Positions 49,978-57,525 of a stretch of DNA of 64,000 bases are shown here, piece after piece (position 1 is the stretch's first letter; every line of letters begins with the position of its first letter). The stretch is from assembly GCA_003460745.1 (NCBI GenBank), contig QTVU01000012.1, positions 6,778 through 70,777 on the forward strand. The letters run 5' to 3'. This DNA is from Firmicutes bacterium AM55-24TS. GTDB lineage: Bacteria; Bacillota; Clostridia; UBA1381. The notes under the pieces are model-generated. The model saw only the letters and a program-made list of their open reading frames with translations. It did not search any database and was not told the DNA's origin. Both the position numbers and the translations under genes were made by a program.

Positions 49978-50559
49978 ATGGATTGGGAAAATAAAACCAT
50001 TGGTTTTGCAATGTGCGGTTCATTCTGCACTTTCAAAAAAGCAATGGGGGTACTTGAAAAGCTCACGCAAACCGGTGCGAATGTTATACCTATTATGAGT
50101 GAGATGTCTTACAACACCGACACGCGATTTGGCAAAGCAGAAGATTTTCGTACCAACATAACAAATCTAACCGGCAACAACATTATACGCTGTGTTAAAG
50201 ATGCAGAGCCGATTGGACCGAAAAACTTACTCGACCTACTTGTCGTACTGCCATGCACGGGCAACACTCTTGCAAAAATTGCAAACGGAATTGCCGACAC
50301 ATCTGTTACCATGGCAGTAAAAGCGCATTTAAGAAATCAAAAGCCTGTACTTTTAGCAGTATCCACCAACGACGGACTCGGTACTGCCGCTAAAAATATA
50401 GGAACACTTCTAAACTGCAAAAATCTATATTTTCTGCCTTTCTCACAAGATGACTACATAAAAAAGCCGAACTCACTTGTAGCCGACTTTGAAAAATTAC
50501 CCGACGCGGCAATCGCCGCCTTTGAGGGCAGACAGCTCCAGCCTGTGCTGGGCTTTTAA
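49978..50559 (+). CDS. spoVFB: Dipicolinate synthase subunit B
   Basis: Flavoprotein of the dipicolinate synthase complex, 193 residues (normal). The flavin-binding start IGFAMCGSFCTFKKAM resembles the phosphopantothenoylcysteine decarboxylase fold. LLDLLVVLPCTGNTLAKIANGIADTSVTMAVKAH and PVLLAVSTNDGLGTAAKNIG are family signatures. The start ATG 49978 follows GGGGGTG within the end of subunit A. Its presence marks a spore-former lineage, although the partner subunit is truncated here. A terminator follows at 50581. Confidence 0.92.
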   Translation: MDWENKTIGFAMCGSFCTFKKAMGVLEKLTQTGANVIPIMSEMSYNTDTRFGKAEDFRTNITNLTGNNIIRCVKDAEPIGPKNLLDLLVVLPCTGNTLAKIANGIADTSVTMAVKAHLRNQKPVLLAVSTNDGLGTAAKNIGTLLNCKNLYFLPFSQDDYIKKPNSLVADFEKLPDAAIAAFEGRQLQPVLGF

Positions 50560-50580
50560 TATAGATTCCGTATGACAAAG

Positions 50581-50612
50581 AATACCGACTTCTGTTTGAA
50601 GTCGGTATTTTA
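50581..50612. terminator. Bidirectional terminator between spoVFB and the Hpt gene
   Basis: AATACCGACTTC (50581-50592) pairs with GAAGTCGGTATT (50598-50609), then TTAAATT. The same 12-bp stem closes the phosphoketolase gene at 54101. Confidence 0.85.
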
Positions 50613-50614
50613 AA

Positions 50615-50962
50615 TTAATCAATTTCTTTGATTTTTGCAATCAGATCCGTATACAGTCTTTCAACTGCATTATACAATTCGTCACAATTATCAATGACCC
50701 TGCTTCTGAGTTTTTCTGTAAGTTCATAGCTTGCCTCATACAGTCTTTCAAAGCCCAAATTTGAGCAAACACCTTTTAGCGTATGTACCGCACAAAAAGC
50801 TTTTTCGGCGTCATTTTCATTTAAGCCGTCTGTCAAGTCATTAAAGGATGGATCTTCAGGAAACTTAAAAACAAACTTTTTAATCATATCTTCATCACAA
50901 AGTCTTTTGATAACGTCTTTATAATCTGAATCAATTTGCTCATAAAACTCTTTTAATGTCAT
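50615..50962 (-). CDS. Histidine phosphotransfer (Hpt) domain protein
   Basis: A small helical protein of 115 residues. The phosphoacceptor motif is CAVHTLKGVCSNLGFERL, with His at about residue 60. It has no other domain. It lies 18 bp downstream of the GGDEF-REC-HD-GYP gene on the same strand, so it likely exchanges phosphate with that protein's receiver domain. Ribosome binding site GGAGAAAA precedes ATG 50962. No histidine kinase is visible nearby. Confidence 0.85.
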   Translation of the reverse strand: MTLKEFYEQIDSDYKDVIKRLCDEDMIKKFVFKFPEDPSFNDLTDGLNENDAEKAFCAVHTLKGVCSNLGFERLYEASYELTEKLRSRVIDNCDELYNAVERLYTDLIAKIKEID

Positions 50963-50980
50963 CTGTTTTTCTCCTTTGTT

Positions 50981-52996
50981 TTACAGTGTATTTATGTTCA
51001 TATCTCGTTCTATTTCCTGAATAGTTTTTTTATACGTTTCCTTTTTCACAGAACCACTGCCGTCAAGTTCGGTTTTTATTCTGTCTTGAATTTCAACCAA
51101 ACATTCCAAAAGCAATGGATTAAATGCACCACATTCGCCGTTTAAAATCATTTCCATAGCCTTTTCATGTGAAAATGCTTTCTTATATACACGCTCACTC
51201 ACAAGTTCGTCATATACATCTGCTATTGAAACAATTTGAGCCGATATAGGAATTTTATCACCCTTCAAGCCGTCGGGATAACCCTTACCGTCATATCGTT
51301 CGTGATGCCAACGGACTATCTCACAAGCCGTTTTTACCAACGGTTCGTCTTGATACAATTCAAGATTTTTCAGCATTTTCTCACCTATCACGGTATGTTC
51401 TTTCATAATCTCATATTCTTCTTTTGTAAACTTGCCGGGTTTATTCAATATTTCTTCCGGAATACCGATTTTTCCTATATCATGAAGTACCGAACCATTT
51501 GTTATATAAAAACGTTCCGACCATGAAAGATAATACTTATCCGTCTTTTGAACAATTTTTTCCAAAAGCATTCCGGTCAGTGTGCTTATATTTCTGACGT
51601 GCATACCGCTATCACTGTTTCTGAATTCAACGATTTGGCTCAGTATGCCTATCATCATTTTATTGTTTTTCTCTTTTTCATAAACTTGATCGGTTATCAA
51701 ATTTATAAGCCGTCTTTGTTTAGCGTACAATTTTATAGTGTTTAAAACACGCTGATAAACAATCTTTGCGTCAAACGGTCTGCTTATATAATCCGACACA
51801 CCCATTTCATATGCACGTCTTATATATTGATTAGAATCTTCGCTTGAAATCAGAATTACAGGAATATCTTCAATCCAATTATTGTTATTCATATAATTAA
51901 GCACTTCAAAACCGTCCATACCCGGCATAACAATATCAAGCAAAATAATATCTATACCGGTGCCGTACTTTTCGATTATTTCAAGACATTCTTCGCCGCT
52001 TGCCGCATTGATGATCTCATAATCCGATTTCAGTATTTCCGTCAAAATCATTCTGTTCATATATGAATCGTCAACCACAAGCACGCGTTGTCGGTCTTTT
52101 ACTTCTGATTCATTGTCAATGACGCCAAACTCATTTTCTTCGGTTACAACCATACCTTTTTGTTGGCTTTTTGCCTGCAACATCAACTTATCGGCACGGT
52201 ACATAGCCGATTCAATCGTTTCGTTATGAGTCATAACTCCGCCTATGCTGACAGACAAACGTATTTTTGAATATCCGTCAACCTTAGCCTCTTTGATTCT
52301 TGTTCGTATCTGTTGAAGTTTTTTATTAAAGATATTGGTATGTATACCCGGGAGCACAAGTAAAAATTCATCTCCGCCAAGACGAATAATCTTATCTGAA
52401 CTTCTTATACATTTTTTGATTGCGCTGACGATCGTTTCAAGTGCCATATCTCCTGCGTTGTGACCGTAGGAATCATTATAAAGTTTGAAATCGTCTAAAT
52501 CAATCATTGCCACACCGGCATTTTCATTCAAATCTTTAATATTATCTTCATAATAACGTCTGTTGTAAACACCTGTCAGAGGGTCGCGATAAAGTTCGTT
52601 TTTGTAACCGGTTAAGTTATTCATTAGAATTCTTCTGCCATCGTTATCTATAAGATTTTCATTGTCGAGACGGTGTATCATTTCCATAACGCAAGGTACT
52701 CCGTCAATCTCCAAATACTTTGCAATTATTTGATATACATCATTTTCTAAACATTCAAGCTTTGTATATTGCTTTTTTTGGGTCAAAGCTTTTTCGGACA
52801 CACAGTTTTCACATTGCTTGTCCTTGTTCCAAAAATCATAACATCTGCACATATTCTCATTAAGTTCCGGTTCTTGACCGCATTTCATTCTGCGAATATC
52901 TGTGGATTTTATAATTCGTACAACATCAAAAACTTCTCTGTAAATTTTCATTTTTTCTTCAGCCTGTTTAGTTGTCAATTTTATATTTGAATCCAT
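50981..52996 (-). CDS. GGDEF-REC-HD-GYP cyclic-di-GMP signalling protein
   Basis: A protein of 671 residues with no membrane segment. Order: an N-terminal ~130 residues with a cysteine cluster (CRCYDFWNKDKQCENC, about 50-65); GGDEF domain (about 140-295) with intact RLGGDEFLL; receiver domain (about 310-430) with VLVVDDSYMNR, phosphoacceptor Asp in IILLDIVMPGMDGFEVL and ILISSE; HD-GYP domain (about 445-640) with HDIGKIGIPEEIL and HHERYDGKGYPDGL. Both the cyclase and phosphodiesterase motifs look active. GGDEF before REC is an unusual order. The Cys cluster could bind metal or sense redox state. The Hpt protein downstream is the probable phosphate donor. Confidence 0.93.
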   Translation of the reverse strand: MDSNIKLTTKQAEEKMKIYREVFDVVRIIKSTDIRRMKCGQEPELNENMCRCYDFWNKDKQCENCVSEKALTQKKQYTKLECLENDVYQIIAKYLEIDGVPCVMEMIHRLDNENLIDNDGRRILMNNLTGYKNELYRDPLTGVYNRRYYEDNIKDLNENAGVAMIDLDDFKLYNDSYGHNAGDMALETIVSAIKKCIRSSDKIIRLGGDEFLLVLPGIHTNIFNKKLQQIRTRIKEAKVDGYSKIRLSVSIGGVMTHNETIESAMYRADKLMLQAKSQQKGMVVTEENEFGVIDNESEVKDRQRVLVVDDSYMNRMILTEILKSDYEIINAASGEECLEIIEKYGTGIDIILLDIVMPGMDGFEVLNYMNNNNWIEDIPVILISSEDSNQYIRRAYEMGVSDYISRPFDAKIVYQRVLNTIKLYAKQRRLINLITDQVYEKEKNNKMMIGILSQIVEFRNSDSGMHVRNISTLTGMLLEKIVQKTDKYYLSWSERFYITNGSVLHDIGKIGIPEEILNKPGKFTKEEYEIMKEHTVIGEKMLKNLELYQDEPLVKTACEIVRWHHERYDGKGYPDGLKGDKIPISAQIVSIADVYDELVSERVYKKAFSHEKAMEMILNGECGAFNPLLLECLVEIQDRIKTELDGSGSVKKETYKKTIQEIERDMNINTL

Positions 52997-53198
52997 TAAT
53001 TTACCTCCTCATTATAATATCAAACTAAACAATAACAAAATATACCAATTTAGGCTAAGTGCTTTTGTAAAATTAATCCTTTTTATGGAATTTAAAATTT
53101 TTTTCGCTACTTTATTGTATAATATTATACGAAAAAAGTCAACATTTATAACTGCATTTATCGCCGTCTTTTGAACTTTTATGCGATTTTGCATAAAA

Positions 53199-53238
53199 AT
53201 ATGCACCTCCAAAAGTGTCTAACTTTTGGGGTGCATAT
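53199..53238. terminator. Strong hairpin between the Fic and GGDEF/HD-GYP genes
   Basis: ATATGCACCTCCAAAAGT (53199-53216) pairs with ACTTTTGGGGTGCATAT (about 53222-53238) with one G-T pair. Both genes lie on the - strand. The hairpin is 18 bp past the Fic stop, so it is the Fic terminator. The remaining ~200 bp to the next gene is AT-rich and includes its promoter region. Confidence 0.7.
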
Positions 53239-53256
53239 CAGTAATCGCTTTTTGAT

Positions 53257-53853
53257 TTAATTTTGTGTAATATATTCTCTAAAAATATCTCTTAACATAA
53301 ATATATCACCACTAACCGATTTGATAGTTGCTATCATTAAATAATCTGCATCAATTTGTGAAAAGTTCAAACTTTTTCCTAATGAATTTACAAGCATTGA
53401 CAAAAATAGTCTTTGTATACGTCCGTTGCCTTCTCTGAACGGATGTAAATAGTTCAAATCACAATATAAATCCGTAAACTCAACTATAAATTCATCTTCC
53501 TTGATATTCCCCAAGAAATTTGAGTTTATAATTTTTTGGAAAATTCTCTGACCACGTTCCTCAATTTTATCGGCAGGACAAAATCTTGTACCTTTTTTAC
53601 TCATATCTACCGTACGAATTGTACCCGCCCATTCATAAATATCTCCAAAAACATATTTGTGCAAATTTTTATAAAATTCAAAATCAACATTTTCAAACGG
53701 TATTTCTATCATTGCCTTTGCTATGAGCATACTCGTGATGCTACGCTCCATAATATCAAGTTTTTCAGCATCGTGTATATTAAATTTATTTTTCAGTACA
53801 GCGCTGTTTTCATAACAATCATCCTGCAACGGATTTAAAGAATATTCAGGCAT
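53257..53853 (-). CDS. Fic-family AMP-transferase toxin
   Basis: The Fic core motif HPFREGNGRIQR (catalytic His, Glu, Asn, Arg) lies at about 137-148, preceded by the flap region. The fold also shows YVFGDIYEWAGTIRTVDMSKKGTRFCP. The start is taken as ATG 53853, which overlaps the antitoxin stop (TAATG); an in-frame ATG four codons upstream lies inside the antitoxin gene. This gives 198 residues, the normal size for VbhT/FicT-like toxins. It would AMPylate host proteins (topoisomerases in known cases) unless inhibited by the upstream small protein. Confidence 0.93.
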   Translation of the reverse strand: MPEYSLNPLQDDCYENSAVLKNKFNIHDAEKLDIMERSITSMLIAKAMIEIPFENVDFEFYKNLHKYVFGDIYEWAGTIRTVDMSKKGTRFCPADKIEERGQRIFQKIINSNFLGNIKEDEFIVEFTDLYCDLNYLHPFREGNGRIQRLFLSMLVNSLGKSLNFSQIDADYLMIATIKSVSGDIFMLRDIFREYITQN

Positions 53854-54029
53854 TATACTGTACACCTTTCAAGCATTATTTTTATAAAGTCATCTTTTGT
53901 GAGTTTTCCGTTTAAAACTTCCATACAAAGTTCTTTTTCATCATCAGAAAGTTTGTAACCTTCTATTTCAACTGACGCAATCGCATTGTTTAAAACTTTT
54001 TCTGTTTCTTGTAATAAAATTTGATTCAT
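53853..54029 (-). CDS. Fic antitoxin, class I (VbhA/FicA-like)
   Basis: A 58-residue protein. Residues about 19-24 read SVEIEG, matching the (S/T)xxxE(G/N) inhibitory helix motif, whose Glu blocks ATP gamma-phosphate binding in Fic enzymes. The rest is helical (KLSDDEKELCMEVLNGKLTKDDFIKIMLE), as in VbhA. The start ATG 54029 follows GAGGAG. Its stop overlaps the Fic start. Together they form a class I Fic toxin-antitoxin module. Confidence 0.88.
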   Translation of the reverse strand: MNQILLQETEKVLNNAIASVEIEGYKLSDDEKELCMEVLNGKLTKDDFIKIMLERCTV

Positions 54030-54100
54030 ATTGAAAACTCCTCTCTTATTTAATATTAATCAGTATATCACAAATAACATATTAAATCAACATTATAAAA

Positions 54101-54132
54101 AATACCGACTTCATTATTGAAGTCGGTATTAT
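54101..54132 (-). terminator. Terminator of the phosphoketolase gene
   Basis: AATACCGACTTC (54101-54112) and GAAGTCGGTATT (54119-54130); A/T-rich on both sides. Identical stem to 50581. Confidence 0.85.
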
Positions 54133-54136
54133 AATA

Positions 54137-56521
54137 TTAGTCGTTAATTGATTCCCATTTCCAATTACGAACTTCAGGCAAGTCCTGACCGTATTCGGCA
54201 ATGTATTGCTTATGTTCAACAAGTTTATCGCACATAAGTTGATTTAGGTATGCACCCTTATTGCCAAGCTGAGGCAAGCTTTCAACAGTTGCCTTAACAA
54301 GGTGGAAACGATCGATTTCATTTTGAACACGCATATCGAACGGAGTAGTGATTGTGCCCTCTTCCATATAACCGAAAACGTGAAGATTTCTGTTATGTCT
54401 GTTATATGTAAGTTCGTGTACAAGTTTTCTGTAACCGTGGAATGCGAATATAATCGGCTTATCTTTTGTAAAGATTGAATCGTATTCAACGTCGCTAAGA
54501 CCGTGAGGGTGTTCAGACTGTGGCTGAAGTTTCATAAGGTCAACTACGTTTACAACACGAATCTTTAAATCAGGCATATTCTTATGAAGAATTGTAGCTG
54601 CCGCAAGAATTTCAAGTGTCGGTGTATCACCGCAGCAAGCAAGTACAACATCAGGTTCACAACCCTTATCGTTTGATGCCCAATCCCAAATACCGATACC
54701 TTGTGTACAGTGCTTAACAGCCTGTTCCATTGTAAGCCATTGCGGACGTGGGTGCTTTGATGTTACAAGAACGTTTACATAGTTCTTACTTCTGATACAG
54801 TGGTCAAAGCATGATAGCAAGCAGTTGGCATCCGGCGGAAGATAAATTCTTGCAACGTCTGCTTTCTTATTTGAAATATGGTCAAGGAATCCCGGGTCCT
54901 GGTGTGTAAAACCGTTATGGTCTTGCTGCCATACGTTTGATGACAAGATAAGATTTAGCGATGCAATCTTTTGACGCCATGGAAGTTCCGATGTAACCTT
55001 TAACCATTTAGCATGCTGTGCAGCCATTGAATCGATTATTCTGATAAATGCTTCGTAACTTGCAAAAAAACCGTGACGACCTGTCAAAATATAGCCCTCA
55101 AGCCAACCTTCACACATATGTTCCGAAAGCATTGAGTCCATAACTCTGCCGTCTGTTGCAAGAAATTCGTCATTATCATATTTTTCACCGTTCCAGTCAC
55201 GGTTTGTTTCTTCAAATACTTTGCCAAGTCTGTTTGACATAGTTTCGTCAGGACCAAATATACGGAAGTTTTTGCTTTCCTTGTTTAACTTGAATATGTC
55301 ACGAACAAATCCGCCAAGTTCAATCATATCCTGTCCCTCGACAGAACCAGGGAACGGTACGTCAAATGCATAATCTCTGAAATCAGGCATACGTAAATCT
55401 CTTAAAAGCAAACCGCCATTTGCGTGTGGGTTAGCGCCCATTCTGTGATTGCCCTCAGGAGCAAGTGCGGCGATTTCAGGAACAAGTCTGCCGTTTTCGT
55501 CGAATAATTCTTCGGGTTTGTAGCTTAACATCCATTCTTTTAGTTGGTCAAGATGTTCCGGCTTTGACATATCCATAGGTACTTGGTGTGCTCTGAATGT
55601 ACCTTCAATTTGATTTCCGTCAACAACCTTTGGACCTGTCCAGCCCTTTGGTGTACGAAGAACGATCATAGGCCACTTTGGACGTGACGCGTCATTGTTT
55701 TCGCGTGCATTCTTTTGGATTGCCTTAATCTTTTCGATTACTGTATCCATAGTTTCTGCCATTAGTTTGTGCATTGTCATAGGGTCATCGCCCTCAACAA
55801 AGTACGGTTCCCAACCACATCCCTTGAAGAATGATTCGATTTCTTCGTGTGATATACGCGAGAAAATTGTTGGGTTTGAAATTTTGTATCCGTTTAAGTG
55901 AAGTATAGGTAATACCGCACCGTCATTTATTGGGTTTAGGAATTTGTTTGATTGCCATGCTGTTGCAAGAGGGCCTGTTTCGGCCTCGCCGTCACCGACA
56001 ACACAAGCAGTGATAAGATCGGGATTATCGAATACCGAACCGAATGCGTGTGCAAGTGAGTAACCAAGCTCACCGCCTTCGTTGATTGAACCCGGTGTTT
56101 CGGGTGCAACGTGGCTTGAAATACCGCCCGGGAATGAGAACTGCTTAAACAGTTTTTTCATACCCTCTGTATCTTGGCTTACGTTCGGATATACTTCCGA
56201 ATAAGAGCCTTCCATATATGTATTTGCCACCATAAAGTTACCGCCGTGTCCCGGACCTGAAATGTAAATCATATCAAGGTCGTAACGCTTAATAACTCTG
56301 TTTAAGTGAGTGTAAACAAAGTTTTGACCCGGCACTGTACCCCAGTGGCCTACTATTTTGTGCTTTACGTGTTCTCTTTTAAGAGGCTCTCTCAAAAGAG
56401 GGTTGTCAAGTAAGTAAAGTTGACCTGCCGCAAGATAGTTCGCAGCTCTCCACCATGCGTCCATTTTTGTAAGCATTTCGTCGCATAATGGCTGTTTTTC
56501 CAAACAATCATTTGAATTCAT
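54137..56521 (-). CDS. xfp: Xylulose-5-phosphate/fructose-6-phosphate phosphoketolase
   Basis: Thiamine-diphosphate enzyme that splits xylulose 5-phosphate (and often fructose 6-phosphate) with phosphate to acetyl phosphate plus glyceraldehyde 3-phosphate or erythrose 4-phosphate. It is 794 residues, the usual length. Features: [78 protein letters not shown] (ThDP/Mg site), and C-terminal [36 protein letters not shown]. The start ATG 56521 follows GGAGGG. Single-gene unit with its own terminator. It gives the cell a route from pentoses, such as plant-derived sugars, to acetate and ATP. Confidence 0.97.
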   Translation of the reverse strand: MNSNDCLEKQPLCDEMLTKMDAWWRAANYLAAGQLYLLDNPLLREPLKREHVKHKIVGHWGTVPGQNFVYTHLNRVIKRYDLDMIYISGPGHGGNFMVANTYMEGSYSEVYPNVSQDTEGMKKLFKQFSFPGGISSHVAPETPGSINEGGELGYSLAHAFGSVFDNPDLITACVVGDGEAETGPLATAWQSNKFLNPINDGAVLPILHLNGYKISNPTIFSRISHEEIESFFKGCGWEPYFVEGDDPMTMHKLMAETMDTVIEKIKAIQKNARENNDASRPKWPMIVLRTPKGWTGPKVVDGNQIEGTFRAHQVPMDMSKPEHLDQLKEWMLSYKPEELFDENGRLVPEIAALAPEGNHRMGANPHANGGLLLRDLRMPDFRDYAFDVPFPGSVEGQDMIELGGFVRDIFKLNKESKNFRIFGPDETMSNRLGKVFEETNRDWNGEKYDNDEFLATDGRVMDSMLSEHMCEGWLEGYILTGRHGFFASYEAFIRIIDSMAAQHAKWLKVTSELPWRQKIASLNLILSSNVWQQDHNGFTHQDPGFLDHISNKKADVARIYLPPDANCLLSCFDHCIRSKNYVNVLVTSKHPRPQWLTMEQAVKHCTQGIGIWDWASNDKGCEPDVVLACCGDTPTLEILAAATILHKNMPDLKIRVVNVVDLMKLQPQSEHPHGLSDVEYDSIFTKDKPIIFAFHGYRKLVHELTYNRHNRNLHVFGYMEEGTITTPFDMRVQNEIDRFHLVKATVESLPQLGNKGAYLNQLMCDKLVEHKQYIAEYGQDLPEVRNWKWESIND

Positions 56522-56689
56522 AAAAATTTTCCCTCCGTTTTTTTTATGGCAATTCTATTCCCAAGCCGTAAAATTAAATGTCTAAAAATTGTCATACTAC
56601 TCTCCAAGAATAAATTATACGCCTGTGTTAAATATTTGTCAATGTTTATTTTGACAAGATTAGTATTTGTTTTTTGGGATATAACAGAA

Positions 56690-56947
56690 ACTCTTATGGG
56701 TGTGGACTTGATTTTAATACCGATAGTGACTACAAAGCAAGAGTCTATGTATATATTTGAAAAGAAAATATGTGCACAAGTGTTTCAAAATTGTGTTGCG
56801 GTTGCAATGTGCAACAGAGTTGGAAGCGAGGGCAAAATGGAGTTTGCAGGTGAGTCTTTGATGACAGACGCTAAGGGACAGGTTATTGTTAAAGCTGACG
56901 ATAGCGATTTTGCAAAAAATAAAATGAAACCACCTTTACAAATTTAA
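56690..56947 (+). pseudogene. Relic of a carbon-nitrogen hydrolase (nitrilase superfamily)
   Basis: The segment GVDLILIPIVTTKQESMYIFEKKICAQVFQNCVAVAMCNRVGSEGKMEF followed by AGESLMTDAKGQVIVKADDSD matches the central and C-terminal parts of N-carbamoylputrescine amidase-like enzymes, including the region after the catalytic Cys. The upstream half of the open frame (56546-56690) is unrelated low-complexity sequence, and the Glu-Lys-Cys catalytic parts are absent. It stops at 56947. Clearly a fragment, left beside the phosphoketolase promoter. Confidence 0.7.
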
Positions 56948-56963
56948 TGATTTGAGATATACT
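56935..56963 (+). promoter_or_regulatory. Promoter of RNA unit 1
   Basis: TTTACA (56935-56940), 17-bp spacer, TATACT (56958-56963). The same hexamers with the same spacing recur 315 bp downstream. Confidence 0.7.
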
Positions 56964-56968
56964 GTAAT

Positions 56969-57185
56969 CACCACAATAAGACAAAAGATAATATTAATTT
57001 TATTTGTGCACATTTTTAATTGTTATTGTTAAAAATGCTACACTCTATTTTGTGTGCAAGTAAATTAGCATATCTTTTGACTTGTTGTGGTGACAGTCCG
57101 GGAGTGTTGCATTTTATGGTGTGTCACTTAGGTGGCACACCTTTTTAAATGTAACAGCAATTTCCGAAAAGTCACCGCGACAAGC
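56969..57185 (+). ncRNA. Structured RNA unit 1 (candidate attenuator or small RNA)
   Basis: Begins just after the promoter. CCACAATAAGACAAAAG (56971-56987) pairs with CTTTTGACTTGTTGTGG (57074-57090), closing a ~120-nt domain. ACAGTCCGGGAGTGTTGCATTTT follows in two parts shared with unit 2, then a terminator hairpin GGTGTGTCAC/GTGGCACACC with T5 (57118-57146). Past it, GTCACCGCGACAAG (57171-57184) is complementary to the closing-stem strand CTTGTTGTGGTGAC (57081-57094), an alternative pairing. No open frame follows; a second terminator comes directly after. It does not match any riboswitch class I know. Confidence 0.6.
57118..57146 (+). terminator. Terminator inside RNA unit 1
   Basis: GGTGTGTCAC (57118-57127), TTAG loop, GTGGCACACC (57132-57141), then TTTTT. 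Confidence 0.85.
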
Positions 57186-57190
57186 TTAGA

Positions 57191-57229
57191 AAAGCAGAGA
57201 GTAAAAAACTCTCTGCTTTTTGTTTTTTT
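57191..57229 (+). terminator. Second terminator after RNA unit 1
   Basis: AAGCAGAGAGT pairs with ACTCTCTGCTT around an A-rich loop, then TTTGTTTTTTT. It separates unit 1 from unit 2. Confidence 0.88.
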
Positions 57230-57249
57230 ACAAATCTTAAATTGATACC

Positions 57250-57278
57250 TTTACAAAATAAGAAAAATAGGATATACT
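57250..57278 (+). promoter_or_regulatory. Promoter of RNA unit 2 / CHAP gene
   Basis: TTTACA (57250-57255), 17-bp spacer, TATACT (57273-57278). Confidence 0.75.
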
Positions 57279-57283
57279 GTAAT

Positions 57284-57495
57284 TACCACAATAATGCTAA
57301 AATTGAATATATTAATACTAATTGAGTGCATTTTGGCTTTGCTAAAAATGTAATACTCTTTATTTGACGTACTCTGTTAGTAGTTAGTTCAATTTTAGCT
57401 TGTTGTGGTGACAGTTATCGGGTGTTGCATTTTTGAGGTGCGATACTTAGGTATTCGCACCTTTTTTAATGCGAAAAAGTCACCGCAACAAGAGA
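57284..57495 (+). ncRNA. Structured RNA unit 2, 5' leader of the CHAP/lectin/cohesin gene
   Basis: Same plan as unit 1. ACCACAATAATGCTAAAATT (from 57285) pairs with AATTTTAGCTTGTTGTGGT (to 57409). The inner part of this stem differs in sequence from unit 1 yet still pairs, which is covariation. Then come ACAGT...CGGGTGTTGCATTTT and a terminator AGGTGCGATAC/GTATTCGCACCT with T6 (57436-57467). GTCACCGCAACAAG (57479-57492) can pair with CTTGTTGTGGTGAC (57399-57412). The start codon of the gene lies 33 bases later. Terminator plus an alternative stem suggests regulated read-through. Confidence 0.65.
57436..57467 (+). terminator. Terminator inside RNA unit 2 (attenuator position)
   Basis: Stem AGGTGCGATAC / GTATTCGCACCT around TTAG with one bulge, then TTTTTT. 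It lies between promoter and coding sequence. Confidence 0.82.
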
Positions 57496-57525
57496 ACTAT
57501 ATTTTATAACAGAGGAGAATGGAAA

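Noticed and set aside
56546..56947. A complete 133-residue gene at this frame
   Set aside because: Only the last ~85 residues resemble a known family, and they are an internal fragment; the first part is unrelated and overlaps the phosphoketolase 5' region.
57284..57495. T-box, c-di-GMP or c-di-AMP riboswitch as identity of the leader RNAs
   Set aside because: No T-box sequence, no conserved cores of GEMM, c-di-GMP-II or ydaO elements; kept as an unassigned structured RNA.
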